From NCBI RefSeq assembly GCF_001485475.2, contig NZ_DF977001.1, positions 372,001 through 436,000 on the forward strand: a stretch of DNA of 64,000 nucleotides, given 5' to 3'. The stretch comes from Tepidanaerobacter syntrophicus (GTDB taxonomy: Bacteria > Bacillota > Thermosediminibacteria > Thermosediminibacterales > Tepidanaerobacteraceae). The notes below the pieces were generated by a model that saw only the letters and a list, made by a program, of their open reading frames with translations, was not told the DNA's origin and did not search any database. Position 1 is the first letter of the stretch, and every line of letters starts with the position of its first letter. The translations under genes and the position numbers were made by a program. Shown piece by piece: positions 8,243 through 15,566 of this stretch.

Positions 8243-8256
8243 GTAAATCGATTAAC
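8243..8256. promoter_or_regulatory. Candidate LacI-type operator at the lacI promoter
   Basis: GTAAATCGATTAAC is the most symmetric of the three sites: the halves match at five of six positions around a central CG. It lies about 11 nt downstream of the predicted lacI transcription start, the same placement as the tkt site, implying autorepression. Confidence 0.6.
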
Positions 8257-8273
8257 TATTTCCACTTTATTAT

Positions 8274-8303
8274 ATTATAAACCTGAATCAATGACAAGGT
8301 AAA
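8274..8303 (-). promoter_or_regulatory. Predicted promoter of lacI
   Basis: TATAAT (8279-8274) is preceded by TTTACC (8303-8298) with an 18-bp spacer on the minus strand. The -35 is weak, as expected for a low-level repressor promoter. Confidence 0.5.
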
Positions 8304-8641
8304 CTTTTAATATTCCATGCTTCCCCAAGCTTCGTAGAAATTGAAAATGACAGCTTTAAGTAATTCTGACGGAACAAAGTTGACAGCACAATATACAATC
8401 AGAATAATAAAAAGCTGTTATAATAGAGTATATCAGTTTAACAGCACATCCGTCAATGAAAGTATTGTTCTTTGACACTTATTTGAATAAAAAACGTTCA
8501 AAGTCCTGAATAGATTCATTTTTTGCCAAGGTTATATATTTAATATTGATGAAAAAATTTTTAAAGAAACAAAGATACGAGAGTTAAAGTTAAGATATAA
8601 TATATTTTGTAAGGGAATCAGAAGTATTAGGGGGCTTTTAA
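8304..8641 (+). other. Intergenic region; possible promoter
   Basis: No gene seen. TTGACA (8380-8385), 17 bp, then AATAAT (8403-8408) could be a plus-strand promoter for the following secreted protein, leaving a leader of about 230 nt. No known riboswitch motif was recognised in that leader. Confidence 0.35.
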
Positions 8642-9904
8642 TTGAAATGGACTGTAAAAGGTAGCTTTTTGCTTTTAATTATTTGTGCTGTTTCTTTGGC
8701 ATTTAATTCTCATAGCTCGACCATTACCTATAGTTCCCAGTCATTGTATCGGGAACTTTTTGAAGAAAAGCAGGCTATTAACGATGCAAAACGGGATAAG
8801 GAGATCGAAAGGCGTAATGAGTGGAATCGAAGAAATGAAGTTTTGAAAGAAACACTGAAAGAATATTATGTACCTTTGCCATTGGATAAGCAGAATTCTT
8901 TTGATGTACCTGTTGTTAAGGGAATATATGTAACCGGAAACACGGCCGGAACTCCAAAATATTTTAATCACTTAATCGACTTTTTAGACCGTTCTGAATT
9001 AAATGCAATGGTGATAGATGTAAAAGATGATAACGGCCTTATAACTTATGAAAGCAATATAGAAATAGTTGAAAGCGCAGAGGCTGATAGATATGTACGC
9101 ATACAGGACATTAAGTCTTTTATACAAACTTTGGAAAATCATAATATATATCCAATAGCAAGGGTAGTAACATTTAAAGACAGTAATTTGTGCAACCATT
9201 ATCCGGAATTTGCAATCCAAAAAAAGAGCGGCGGCATATGGCGCGACAGGAACGGTGTACCCTGGGTAAACCCATATGACAAACGAGTTTGGGACTATAA
9301 TGTTGCTATAGCCAAGGAAGCGGCTCTAAACGGTTTTAAAGAAATACAGTTTGATTATGTAAGGTTTCCTGAAAACGGAAGTAAAGTAGATGCTGAAGCT
9401 TTTTTCCCTGGTAAAAACGATGTTTCGAAAGAGGATTGTGTTGCAGGTTTTCTAGCATATGCGCACCAACAACTGAAAGACTATAATGTCGTTATTTCAG
9501 CTGATGTTTTTGGTCTTACCACAAGTGCAGATGATGACATGAATATAGGTCAAAAATGGGAAAAGATTTCGCCTACAGTAGACTACATAAGCCCAATGAT
9601 ATACCCTTCTCATTATTATCCTGGAAATTACGGCTTTGATAATCCAAATGCTCATCCCTACGAAGTAATCGACAAGGCAGTAAAAGATGCCCTAAAAAAG
9701 GATGCCGGTCTTGAGAAAAAAGCTGTTATAAGGCCGTGGATACAGGATTTTACTCTTGGAAGTCCTAAATACACAGGCGAAGATGTCCTAAAACAAATTA
9801 AAGCCCTTAATGATAATGGAATCCAGGGCTACATGCTGTGGAACGCCGGAAATGTATATTCTGAAAACGCTTTCACCACTGACATAGCCCCATCTACAAA
9901 ATGA
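8642..9904 (+). CDS. Secreted DUF4015-type putative glycoside hydrolase
   Basis: A 420-residue exported protein starting with TTG (MKWTVKG) eight bases after an AGGGGG ribosome site. Residues 5-22 form an uncleaved or weakly cleaved signal segment, followed by a charged linker. From about residue 95 it matches the DUF4015 (PF13200) TIM-barrel family: VKGIYVTGNTAG, AMVIDVKDDNG, FDYVRFPENG and DYISPMIYPSHY are typical blocks, the last two lining the presumed sugar-binding barrel. It probably acts on cell-wall or extracellular polysaccharide; the activity is not established. A hairpin overlaps its stop codon. Confidence 0.85.
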   Translation: MKWTVKGSFLLLIICAVSLAFNSHSSTITYSSQSLYRELFEEKQAINDAKRDKEIERRNEWNRRNEVLKETLKEYYVPLPLDKQNSFDVPVVKGIYVTGNTAGTPKYFNHLIDFLDRSELNAMVIDVKDDNGLITYESNIEIVESAEADRYVRIQDIKSFIQTLENHNIYPIARVVTFKDSNLCNHYPEFAIQKKSGGIWRDRNGVPWVNPYDKRVWDYNVAIAKEAALNGFKEIQFDYVRFPENGSKVDAEAFFPGKNDVSKEDCVAGFLAYAHQQLKDYNVVISADVFGLTTSADDDMNIGQKWEKISPTVDYISPMIYPSHYYPGNYGFDNPNAHPYEVIDKAVKDALKKDAGLEKKAVIRPWIQDFTLGSPKYTGEDVLKQIKALNDNGIQGYMLWNAGNVYSENAFTTDIAPSTK

Positions 9905-9913
9905 TGGGGCTAT
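9884..9913 (+). terminator. Hairpin over the stop codon of the DUF4015 gene
   Basis: ATAGCCCCATC and GATGGGGCTAT form a perfect 11-bp stem with the TGA stop inside the right arm. A T-rich stretch follows about 15 nt later, so termination is plausible but not textbook. Confidence 0.55.
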
Positions 9914-10128
9914 GGAAGCTTTGCTTTAAATTTTATTATTGGAGATGCTGGCTTAGAACTTTCATCTGAAAAGCTGCATTGTATAGAAAACCGAAACAAA
10001 GAAAGATATTTTAAAAGCGCAGTCTAGTGTTGTAGACCCTGGGAAATGCCATGATAACATAGATCTCATAAGCGATTATAACTATGCCAGAAACTGTAAT
10101 ACATTTCATATTGCAACCATTAACATTT
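9914..10128. other. Intergenic region, probably decayed coding sequence
   Basis: No open frame or RNA motif was recognised. Given the broken surface-protein gene that follows, it may be the eroded 5' part of that gene. Confidence 0.3.
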
Positions 10129-10729
10129 AACGTAATATACTTTAAAGGCTTTCCTTACGACAGTGAGCTTGTCAAGATTATTCTCAACGGATATCATAAC
10201 ATATATAGATAAAAGCCCCATTAAATCCGCCAACATCGGCGGTAGGACTATGATATTGACAGAGTATATGAAATACTTTGGCTTTGATGTGAAATAGGAC
10301 CCGGAAGCTAGGCGCTTAGACATTACGTCTCCTGAAATCTATATTATCAAAGGAAAGGTCATAATACCGGATGCAAAGGTCGCCCCCAAAGGCGGTGTGA
10401 AGGTAACCATCAGCGCTTGGATAAATCCCAATTCGGATCCTTCTCTGATTTTAAGCGGATACTTTCCTAAGTTCGTAAGAGAGGTGGAATGCGTAATTCC
10501 AGAAGGACAAAACAGCGTTAGTTACAGGATAGGTGTGCCGAAATCTATGCCATACAATGATGATCTTGGTTTTAGATATATATCAAATTATGTTTTGCTC
10601 TATAGGTATGAATACTATATAGGAGACTTTAAAGCCCAACATGGCAGCTGGCGGCAAGGTTACCTTGACATGAGCACGGGCGATAAAGAGGATGTAGACT
10701 ATGTTTTAGAAAATATCCAGCTTAATTGA
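10129..10729 (+). pseudogene. Broken secreted protein with stalk domain (copper-amine-oxidase-N-like)
   Basis: Remnant of a surface protein. A frame from 10129 is followed, after a frameshift near 10205, by DKSPIKSANIGGRTM and EYMKYFGFDVK, the hallmark of the stalk domain also seen in the protein at 23249-24595. It is interrupted by TAG at 10295-10297, exactly where the family has Trp (a TGG to TAG change), then continues in frame (DPEARRLDI) into a 110-residue open stretch ending at 10729. That tail resembles no domain I can name. At least one frameshift and one nonsense change show it is not functional as a single protein. Confidence 0.75.
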
Positions 10730-10754
10730 AATAATCTACAGCAGCCGTAAAAAT

Positions 10755-10796
10755 AAAACGCGTCTTGTCCAGCCTTTAAGAGCAAGGCGCGTTTTT
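10755..10796 (+). terminator. Rho-independent terminator
   Basis: AAAACGCG and CGCGTTTT arms extended by CTTG/CAAG form a GC-rich stem followed by TTTTT. It ends the remnant gene before it. Confidence 0.75.
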
Positions 10797-10824
10797 GCAC
10801 ACTTTCTTTGAAAGAGGTAAGAGC

Positions 10825-11191
10825 CGTGGATTTTTTAAGAGCTTTATCGCACAAAAGCTGCTCGTCTTGCTTTCCTTTCTATTTATTTTGAGTTTCTCTG
10901 CACTTATCGTGCGAAACAATGCTAAAAGTTATGTAAATGAGCAAAGATATGGATAGCTTCTTTGAAAAGATAGGAATGCCCAATGTGCTAAGCATAGCAT
11001 ACCCTTATGGACAGTTCAACGCGAAGATAGTTAATGAGGCACTCGTGCAAGGCTATAAATTGGGATTTACCATAAATCCGGGGTTTGTATATCAAAACTC
11101 TTCCCCTATGACTTTGAACAGGATGGTAATTATGCCAGGGAAAAGCTTAAGCAAATTTAAAGCTATGCTTAGTGGGAGAGGCTATAGATGA
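10825..11191 (+). pseudogene. Remnant of a polysaccharide deacetylase
   Basis: Two pieces of one former gene. The first (about 10840-10950) encodes a membrane anchor, QKLLVLLSFLFILSFSALI, and then hits a stop. The second (10937-11191, another frame) encodes the C-terminal part of a NodB-type deacetylase: SIAYPYGQFN, GYKLGFTINPGF and NRMVIMPG are typical. The catalytic NodB motifs (TFDD, HSxTH) are missing, so there is an internal deletion as well as a frameshift. It ends where the convergent replication-relaxation fragment begins, which looks like a recombination junction. Confidence 0.7.
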
Positions 11192-11581
11192 ATATATACC
11201 GATTATGTCGCTTTCAATAGGACTTAAGTTCAGCTCTTTAAGCACCCCTTCCCTTGCTTTAATATCGCTTATCCCTTGATTTCGGAGAATGCGATAGATT
11301 TCGTTGCTTTCCAGCACATCGGCCACATTTTCTTTTCTCGCGTAGTACTCATGCAGCTTAACGTCTTCCTTGACAAACTCGGCACCCTTTTTCGACAGCA
11401 CCGCATATCTTTTTTTATACATATAAGGCACCCTCTCCGTCCTTATCAATCTCTTATTTTTAAGCTTTCGCATTATGTAGTATCCCTTCATTTTATTTGC
11501 TTCGCTAATTTGCAGAATATCCAGGATCTGTTCTATTGTCAGCGCTTTATGCTGAAATAGAAGGCGATTTTTTTCTATCTT
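11147..11581 (-). pseudogene. Truncated replication-relaxation family protein
   Basis: The minus-strand frame is open from 11581 to 11147 and reads as the N-terminal winged-helix part of the plasmid replication-relaxation family (PF13814): LTIEQILDILQIS, MRKLKNKRLIRTERV, KKRYAVLSKKGAEFV. The first ATG is at 11491, but homologous-looking sequence continues 30 codons upstream without an obvious start. The family is about twice this length, and the C-terminus here runs into the remnant deacetylase gene. Such proteins belong to plasmids and integrative elements. Confidence 0.6.
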
Positions 11582-11686
11582 TTATATTTATACTGTTAAT
11601 CCTTTATTTTGCTTGGCTTACAGCATATATTAATAACCATTTTTATTAGTTGCCTTTTTTACTGTTTTTTTGACCAAATTTTAGGC

Positions 11687-12376
11687 TTATCTTAAGTCAA
11701 AAAATTCCTCAGGAGACAGCGGATTTTTTTTCATTTCTTCAAGGTGCTCAAATTTACTTTTGTATTTACCATAAAAGAAATGTATCGTTTTAAGCAGGCT
11801 GTTATCGTCTGTTACAAAAACCTCGATACCCTGCTCGCCTCCGGTTGCTAAAATGGGCATCATCGACTCCAATACGTCTTTATTGTCATCTATGATTACT
11901 TTGTTTTTTTCAAGGGAATCTATTATATACTTTATTGCAAAGTTGTCGATGTCTCTTAATATATCAGCGGTGAAGGTAAACTTAATGACGGCGACGGCTT
12001 TGTCAAACGCTTCAAAGGGGAATTTTTCGTCTATAAGCTGCATATTGTCCAAGGCATTTTTGATCTTAATATCCCACCACTTGATAAGGCCGCCTTGAAC
12101 GTTTTTACCGTTTACGAAATTGCTTCTCATTGAGATAGAGCGGTTAAGCGACAGCGGCAGTGAAGGAATTTTTATGTACAGCAGCTTCGGCGGTCCAAAA
12201 TAAAAATACGACCTTTCGAGCGACTCTATTTTTCTTCTTTCCCCTTTATCAAGAAGCGATATGAGTTCGGCTCTGTATTTTTCTTGCTCTACGACAGATA
12301 TAACAAAGCTGCCTATGAGGTCATTGACAGCCTTTTCGCTTTTACGGATAAGTTTGCAAACTTTTTTCCCGCACTT
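11687..12376 (-). CDS. RusA-like / mobile-element protein, start lost or not recognised
   Basis: Open frame of 229 codons; only the last 147 follow an ATG (12130). The upstream 82 codons read as real protein (AELISLLDKGERRKIESLER, YFYFGPPKLLYIKIPSLPL), so the true gene is longer but its start is missing: at 12376 it meets a stop beside the opposite-strand integrase remnant. IDNFAIKYIIDSLE with IIDD downstream resembles the DxDN...DD acidic pattern of RusA-type Holliday junction resolvases. The similarity is weak, and the gene may be 5'-truncated. Confidence 0.45.
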   Translation of the reverse strand, partial: KCGKKVCKLIRKSEKAVNDLIGSFVISVVEQEKYRAELISLLDKGERRKIESLERSYFYFGPPKLLYIKIPSLPLSLNRSISMRSNFVNGKNVQGGLIKWWDIKIKNALDNMQLIDEKFPFEAFDKAVAVIKFTFTADILRDIDNFAIKYIIDSLEKNKVIIDDNKDVLESMMPILATGGEQGIEVFVTDDNSLLKTIHFFYGKYKSKFEHLEEMKKNPLSPEEFFDLR

Positions 12377-12389
12377 TTAATCTTCCTAC

Positions 12390-12764
12390 CTTAAAGAAGA
12401 AGACCTGGAAATATCGGATAGGAAGGGCTTGCTGAGGATAACCGGAAAGGGCAGGAAGGTAAGGGAGGTTCCGGTAAACTCCGAGACGAGAAAATACCTC
12501 AAGGAATACCTTAAGGTAAAGCCCAATTCACCGTACCTTTTTGTAAGCCAAAAAGGCGGCAAGATGGAAAGGAGCACCATATTTAGGATCATAAAAAAAT
12601 ACGCAGCCCTTGCAGGCATAGAAAAGCCCGTACACCCCCACACCCTGCGGCACACCTTCGCTCAGACATTAATAGACAGCGGAGTTGACATCTTCACCGT
12701 TCAGCACCTTTTAGGGCATGAGGACATTACGACTACCCAGCGGTACCACAGGCCGAAAAAATAG
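12390..12764 (+). pseudogene. Tyrosine recombinase (XerC/D type), C-terminal fragment
   Basis: An in-frame stretch encodes about 124 residues of the catalytic domain of a phage/ICE-type integrase: GKGRKVREVPV, HPHTLRHTFA (His-x-x-Arg), HLLGHEDITTTQRYH with the nucleophilic Tyr. The first catalytic Arg and the whole N-terminal DNA-binding domain are missing; the reading begins directly at the junction with the opposite-strand RusA-like ORF. The remnant cannot recombine DNA but marks this region as a former mobile element. Confidence 0.85.
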
Positions 12765-12830
12765 GTAGAGGAACGGGCGGTAGAAAATATGTACGCAAGC
12801 TTATGAAAAAACAAAAATAGAGCGCAAAAT

Positions 12831-12872
12831 TACCCTTAAAATCCTTTGTGGGAGTTTTAAGGGTAGTTTTAT
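12831..12872 (+). terminator. Rho-independent terminator after the integrase remnant
   Basis: TACCCTTAAAA (12831-12841) and TTTTAAGGGTA (12855-12865) form a perfect 11-bp stem followed by GTTTTAT. The remainder of 12765-13000 holds no recognisable gene. Confidence 0.7.
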
Positions 12873-13002
12873 ATGCGAAGATTTTTTCAAAGGCTATAAG
12901 GGCTATTTTTGAAGGTCAGCTTCTAACCTTCTTGCGAAATCATCGTATAAAAGTATGTGCACTTGAGCATCCCTGATATTGCTATGTATTGCTATGTTTT
13001 GC

Positions 13003-13031
13003 TTGATATTGATAGTGAAATGCTATATAAT
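13003..13031 (+). promoter_or_regulatory. Promoter of the relB-yoeB module
   Basis: TTGATA (13003-13008), 17-bp spacer, TATAAT (13026-13031). Predicted start near 13038, 33 nt upstream of the antitoxin ATG. The preceding bases contain three TTGCTATG/TGATATTG-like direct repeats that could bind the antitoxin complex. Confidence 0.65.
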
Positions 13032-13070
13032 AATAGGAGATGTAAGCAGTACACGAAAGGAGCTTTTGAA

Positions 13071-13340
13071 ATGGCACAAGTCAACATTCGCATAGACGAT
13101 GAGTTAAAGAAAAAAGGCGAAGAACTGTTTAATGAGCTTGGAATGAGCTTTTCGACGGCTGTAAGCATATTTGTCAGTCAAGCTGTGCGCCAAGGCGGAA
13201 TACCGTTTGAGATTACAACCAAAGATGATTTTTACAACCCTGTAAATATAAGGCACCTGAAACATTCTATTGAGCAGATGAAGCGGGGCAACGTAGTTGT
13301 CAAAACAATGGGCGAATTAGAGAAAATGGCCAATGAATAG
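13071..13340 (+). CDS. RelB/DinJ-family antitoxin
   Basis: An 89-residue antitoxin. MAQVNIRIDDELKKKGEEL is the ribbon-helix-helix start of RelB/DinJ proteins, and MSFSTAVSIFVSQAVRQGGIPF the conserved middle. The ATG at 13071 lies after GAAAGGAGC; an upstream in-frame extension lacks a ribosome site. The C-terminal half should bind the toxin. It overlaps the toxin start by 8 bp, normal for translationally coupled modules. It probably autorepresses the promoter just upstream. Confidence 0.9.
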   Translation: MAQVNIRIDDELKKKGEELFNELGMSFSTAVSIFVSQAVRQGGIPFEITTKDDFYNPVNIRHLKHSIEQMKRGNVVVKTMGELEKMANE

Positions 13341-13599
13341 CATAACATTTACGGCTGATGCTTGGGAGGATTATCTGTATTGGCAATCGCAAGACAAAAA
13401 AACTTTGAAGCGGATAAACCGTATTATACGCGATATAGCCAGAAGTCCATATGACGGCATAGGAAAACCGGAACCGCTGCGCGGCGATTTGTCAGGGTAT
13501 TGGAGCCGCCGCATAGACGATGCTAACAGGATAGTTTACTGTTTGCATAACGACCTTATTGAAATTTACGCCTTAAGGACCCATTATCAAGACAATTGA
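13333..13599 (+). CDS. yoeB: Txe/YoeB-family mRNA interferase toxin
   Basis: An 88-residue ribosome-dependent endoribonuclease of the YoeB/Txe group within the RelE superfamily. Diagnostic sequence: FTADAWEDYLYWQSQDKKTL at the start, GIGKPEPLRGDLSGYWSRRI in the middle, and IVYCL and LRTHY at the end (catalytic Glu, Arg, His and Tyr positions present by eye). Length is normal for the family. It looks intact. Confidence 0.9.
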   Translation: MNSITFTADAWEDYLYWQSQDKKTLKRINRIIRDIARSPYDGIGKPEPLRGDLSGYWSRRIDDANRIVYCLHNDLIEIYALRTHYQDN

Positions 13600-13651
13600 C
13601 TACTCCCCGCCATAAGCGTGGTAGGGATTTCTGCTAAGGCATACGTAAGAC

Positions 13652-13679
13652 TATAGCCCTATCGAAAGATAGGGCTATA
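13652..13679. terminator. Perfect hairpin after yoeB
   Basis: TATAGCCCTATC and GATAGGGCTATA form a perfect 12-bp stem closed by a GAAA tetraloop and followed by ATTTG. Likely terminator of the toxin-antitoxin operon, although the T-run is short. Confidence 0.65.
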
Positions 13680-13691
13680 ATTTGTAATTTT

Positions 13692-13785
13692 CGAACCGTT
13701 CACTTGTATAGCCGCCAACGGTGGGCGGACAATATTTGTCGAGCCGTTCACTTGTATAGCCGCCAGCGGTGGGCGGACAATATTT
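13692..13785 (+). repeat. Two tandem 46-bp repeats
   Basis: Copies at 13692-13737 and 13740-13785 differ at two positions and are separated by 2 bp. Each contains CCGTTCACTTGTATAGCCGC and an internal CCGCC...GGCGG inverted repeat. They lie between the yoeB terminator and an unrecognised gene. The 2-bp separation excludes CRISPR. They may be iterons, a recombination site or regulatory sites. Confidence 0.85.
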
Positions 13786-13862
13786 TCAGTGTTTTTATTC
13801 ACTCACATTATAGTTCATCAATAGCGATTAAGCAAGTATATTATCGAAAAAGAGGTGATTTT

Positions 13863-14261
13863 ATGCTTTATATATCTGGAATTCACGCACTAAACCTGCC
13901 TTGTAACTTATTAACCTGCGGCGACTGGCATACATTAGGCATTAACTGGGAAAATATAGTCCTTTTAGAGAGCAATGACAGCATTTTTTTGGATTATGGA
14001 ATAGAGAAAAATCGGACTATACCGTTTCATAGAGGCAAATATAATGTCGCAAATCATATAAGAGCTTTACTTGACCTTCTAGCAGAAGGAAAATACAGCA
14101 TAGCTCAGGGCATGAAGGAAGATTATATATGCAATGATATATACACGGAAGAGATTTTCCAAAAAGTATCTTTAATGCAAGAACTTGACAATTGGCCAAA
14201 TATCGATCGGTTTATGGAACGGGAATACGGAATTGAATGGACTGAATTTAATTTATCTTAA
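13863..14261 (+). CDS. Conserved-looking protein of unknown function
   Basis: A 132-residue soluble protein starting at an ATG eight bases after AAAGAGGTGA; an upstream reading through the tandem repeats is discarded. Not recognised. It has an unusual N-terminus (MLYISGIHALNLPCNLLTCG) with two Cys, a DYGIEKNRTIPFH stretch, and a helical C-terminal half (HIRALLDLLAEGKYSIAQGM). No signal or membrane segment. Its place among toxin-antitoxin modules, right after the 46-bp repeats, suggests a defence or toxin-antitoxin-linked accessory role, but this is only inferred from context. Confidence 0.75.
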   Translation: MLYISGIHALNLPCNLLTCGDWHTLGINWENIVLLESNDSIFLDYGIEKNRTIPFHRGKYNVANHIRALLDLLAEGKYSIAQGMKEDYICNDIYTEEIFQKVSLMQELDNWPNIDRFMEREYGIEWTEFNLS

Positions 14262-14284
14262 CAAAAAGACTTTTGTATCTCATG

Positions 14285-14509
14285 CTAGATTTCTAATCTT
14301 TTTTTGACATCATCAAAAGAAATATGCTTAACTTCATTATTTTTAAGTCTTTCTTCATAAGCAAGGATTGCTCTTAAATCAATCTCATCTTCAATTTTTT
14401 CTTCCAAAGCTTTTTTCATCAAAGTAGATAAGGGAACATTTTTGAATTTAGCATATTCCTTGTAAGTCTTAGCTTCATCACTGTTCAATCTGATAGTAAT
14501 AGTACTCAT
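14285..14509 (-). CDS. Ribbon-helix-helix antitoxin-like protein, apparently without a toxin
   Basis: A 74-residue protein whose start, MSTITIRLNSDEAKTYKEYA, is typical of the RHH antitoxins (DUF6290/RelB-like) that pair with RelE/StbE-type toxins. The ATG at 14509 follows GAAAGGAGAGG. Downstream, where a toxin gene would overlap the stop, there is only the convergent unknown gene ending at 14261. A 29-bp palindrome precedes it, the expected binding site for a dimeric RHH repressor. Either an orphan antitoxin left after toxin loss, or a stand-alone regulator. Confidence 0.8.
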   Translation of the reverse strand: MSTITIRLNSDEAKTYKEYAKFKNVPLSTLMKKALEEKIEDEIDLRAILAYEERLKNNEVKHISFDDVKKRLEI

Positions 14510-14525
14510 AAAGACCTCTCCTTTC

Positions 14526-14554
14526 ATATATACATTGTAATACAATGTATATAT
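14526..14554. promoter_or_regulatory. 29-bp perfect palindrome, candidate RHH operator
   Basis: Arms 14526-14539 and 14541-14554 are perfect 14-bp reverse complements around a single base at 14540. TATAAA-type sequence follows on the side away from the gene, so the palindrome overlaps or lies just downstream of the promoter of the RHH gene. Confidence 0.75.
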
Positions 14555-14597
14555 TTTATAACGTGAAAATAAAAGAGGGATGTGCCCTGCCTCCCTT

Positions 14598-14912
14598 CTA
14601 GTCTGGTTTTGCAGTGCTTGCTGCCTTCTTACTTTTACCAAGAAATTTACTGCTTATTTTTTTGTAGATGTCCTGCCCCTTAGGCACTGAAAGCGTAGAA
14701 ATGGCGCTCTTGTATATCATCTGGCTCTTATCGCCGCAGTCCACGAGTACAGTGAAGTTGTCGAAGTCTATTATCTTTCCTTTTACAGGTACACCGTTTG
14801 CAAGGTATATGGTTATTTGCAGCTGCTTTTTCTTAATTTCGTCGAGAAAAAATCCTGAAGGCTTGCTGTTTGATTTGTCATTTTTACCTCTCCCATTCTT
14901 ATTCTTGCTCAG
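14598..14912 (-). pseudogene. Hfq-like (Sm-fold) protein lacking a normal start codon
   Basis: The minus strand has an uninterrupted frame that reads as Hfq. FFLDEIKKKQLQITIYLANG is the N-terminal helix and first strand, GKIIDFDNFTVLVD the Sm1 motif, and IYKSAISTLS matches the YKHAIST Sm2 motif. A charged N-terminal extension (SKNKNGRGKNDK) and a basic C-terminal tail follow the family pattern loosely. No ATG, GTG or TTG occurs in frame back to the stop near 14955; the best candidate is CTG at 14912 with no ribosome site. Probably a decayed element-borne Hfq paralogue, unless CTG is used. Confidence 0.7.
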
Positions 14913-15018
14913 AACAAGTATATTGAGTATATCATGATCAACCTCAAATTTCTATGAATCTTCACAGCGCTGAGTAGCTGACATTCAACAAAAAATTATA
15001 GTATTCTTTCTCTGCTTC

Positions 15019-15111
15019 TTACGTGCAAACGTCCATTTCTTTCGGTATGTAGGCTTCAAGCTGTTCTATGGTTTCTGTATCAAGATTTGCACGTTTTGCT
15101 GCTTTTGTCAT
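15019..15111 (-). CDS. Small ORF, 30 codons, uncertain
   Basis: ATG at 15111 opens a 30-codon frame (MTKAAKRANLDTETIEQL and on) that reads like a genuine helical protein segment, but it has no clear ribosome site and ends early. It may be a fragment of an element gene. The flanking sequence 14940-15230 otherwise holds nothing recognisable. Confidence 0.25.
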   Translation of the reverse strand: MTKAAKRANLDTETIEQLEAYIPKEMDVCT

Positions 15112-15230
15112 TATACTTTTGGCGTGGGTAGTTCACGTCCTTCTGCTATGGTAGAAAGCTTTGTTTTAAACCCCAAAAATCTGACATGGTAGGTATAGGT
15201 TTTGGAAATGGTGAGGTTCATGAGAAAAAG

Positions 15231-15566
15231 TTAATCTGAAACTATTTCTATTTCAGCCGAAACAATATCAATCACTGTTTGCAATAAATCAAGAGGTAGG
15301 CTATCTACTAGATGATACTGCCGAGAATTAATATCAAGAGCTTTCACGTGTTCACAAAGAACGACACCGGTTGTAGTTGTGCGGGTATCAAGCGGGACGT
15401 GCAAAGGAAATTTGTTATCGGTATTTGTAATCGGGCAGACAATTGCCATGTTAGTCTTATTATTAAAAACATCGTTGCTTATGACTACCGCAGGCCTATG
15501 ACCTGCTTGTTCATGACCGGCTTGAGGAGTGAAATTAACCATAATAATGTCCCCTTGTTTTACCAT
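15231..15566 (-). CDS. mazF: MazF-family endoribonuclease toxin
   Basis: A 111-residue PemK/MazF mRNA interferase. Typical blocks are GDIIMVNFTPQAGHEQAGHRP at the N-terminus (the loop before RPAVVIS), VCPITNT in the middle and LDINSRQ near the end. MazF cuts single-stranded RNA at short sequence motifs independently of ribosomes. It overlaps the stop of the antitoxin gene by 7 bp. The frame is intact. Confidence 0.93.
   Translation of the reverse strand: MVKQGDIIMVNFTPQAGHEQAGHRPAVVISNDVFNNKTNMAIVCPITNTDNKFPLHVPLDTRTTTTGVVLCEHVKALDINSRQYHLVDSLPLDLLQTVIDIVSAEIEIVSD

Noticed and set aside
10295-10297. Internal TAG read as a recoded codon (for example pyrrolysine)
   Set aside because: The same remnant has a frameshift just upstream and the family has Trp here, so simple decay explains it.
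13600-13650. Right end of an IS200/IS605-type element after yoeB (CTCCCCGCC...GGTAGGGATTTCTG)
   Set aside because: Resembles the subterminal hairpin of such elements, but no TnpA or TnpB sequence and no left end were found.
13692-13785. Tandem repeats as a minimal CRISPR array
   Set aside because: Only two copies with a 2-bp gap, no spacer-sized unit and no cas genes nearby.
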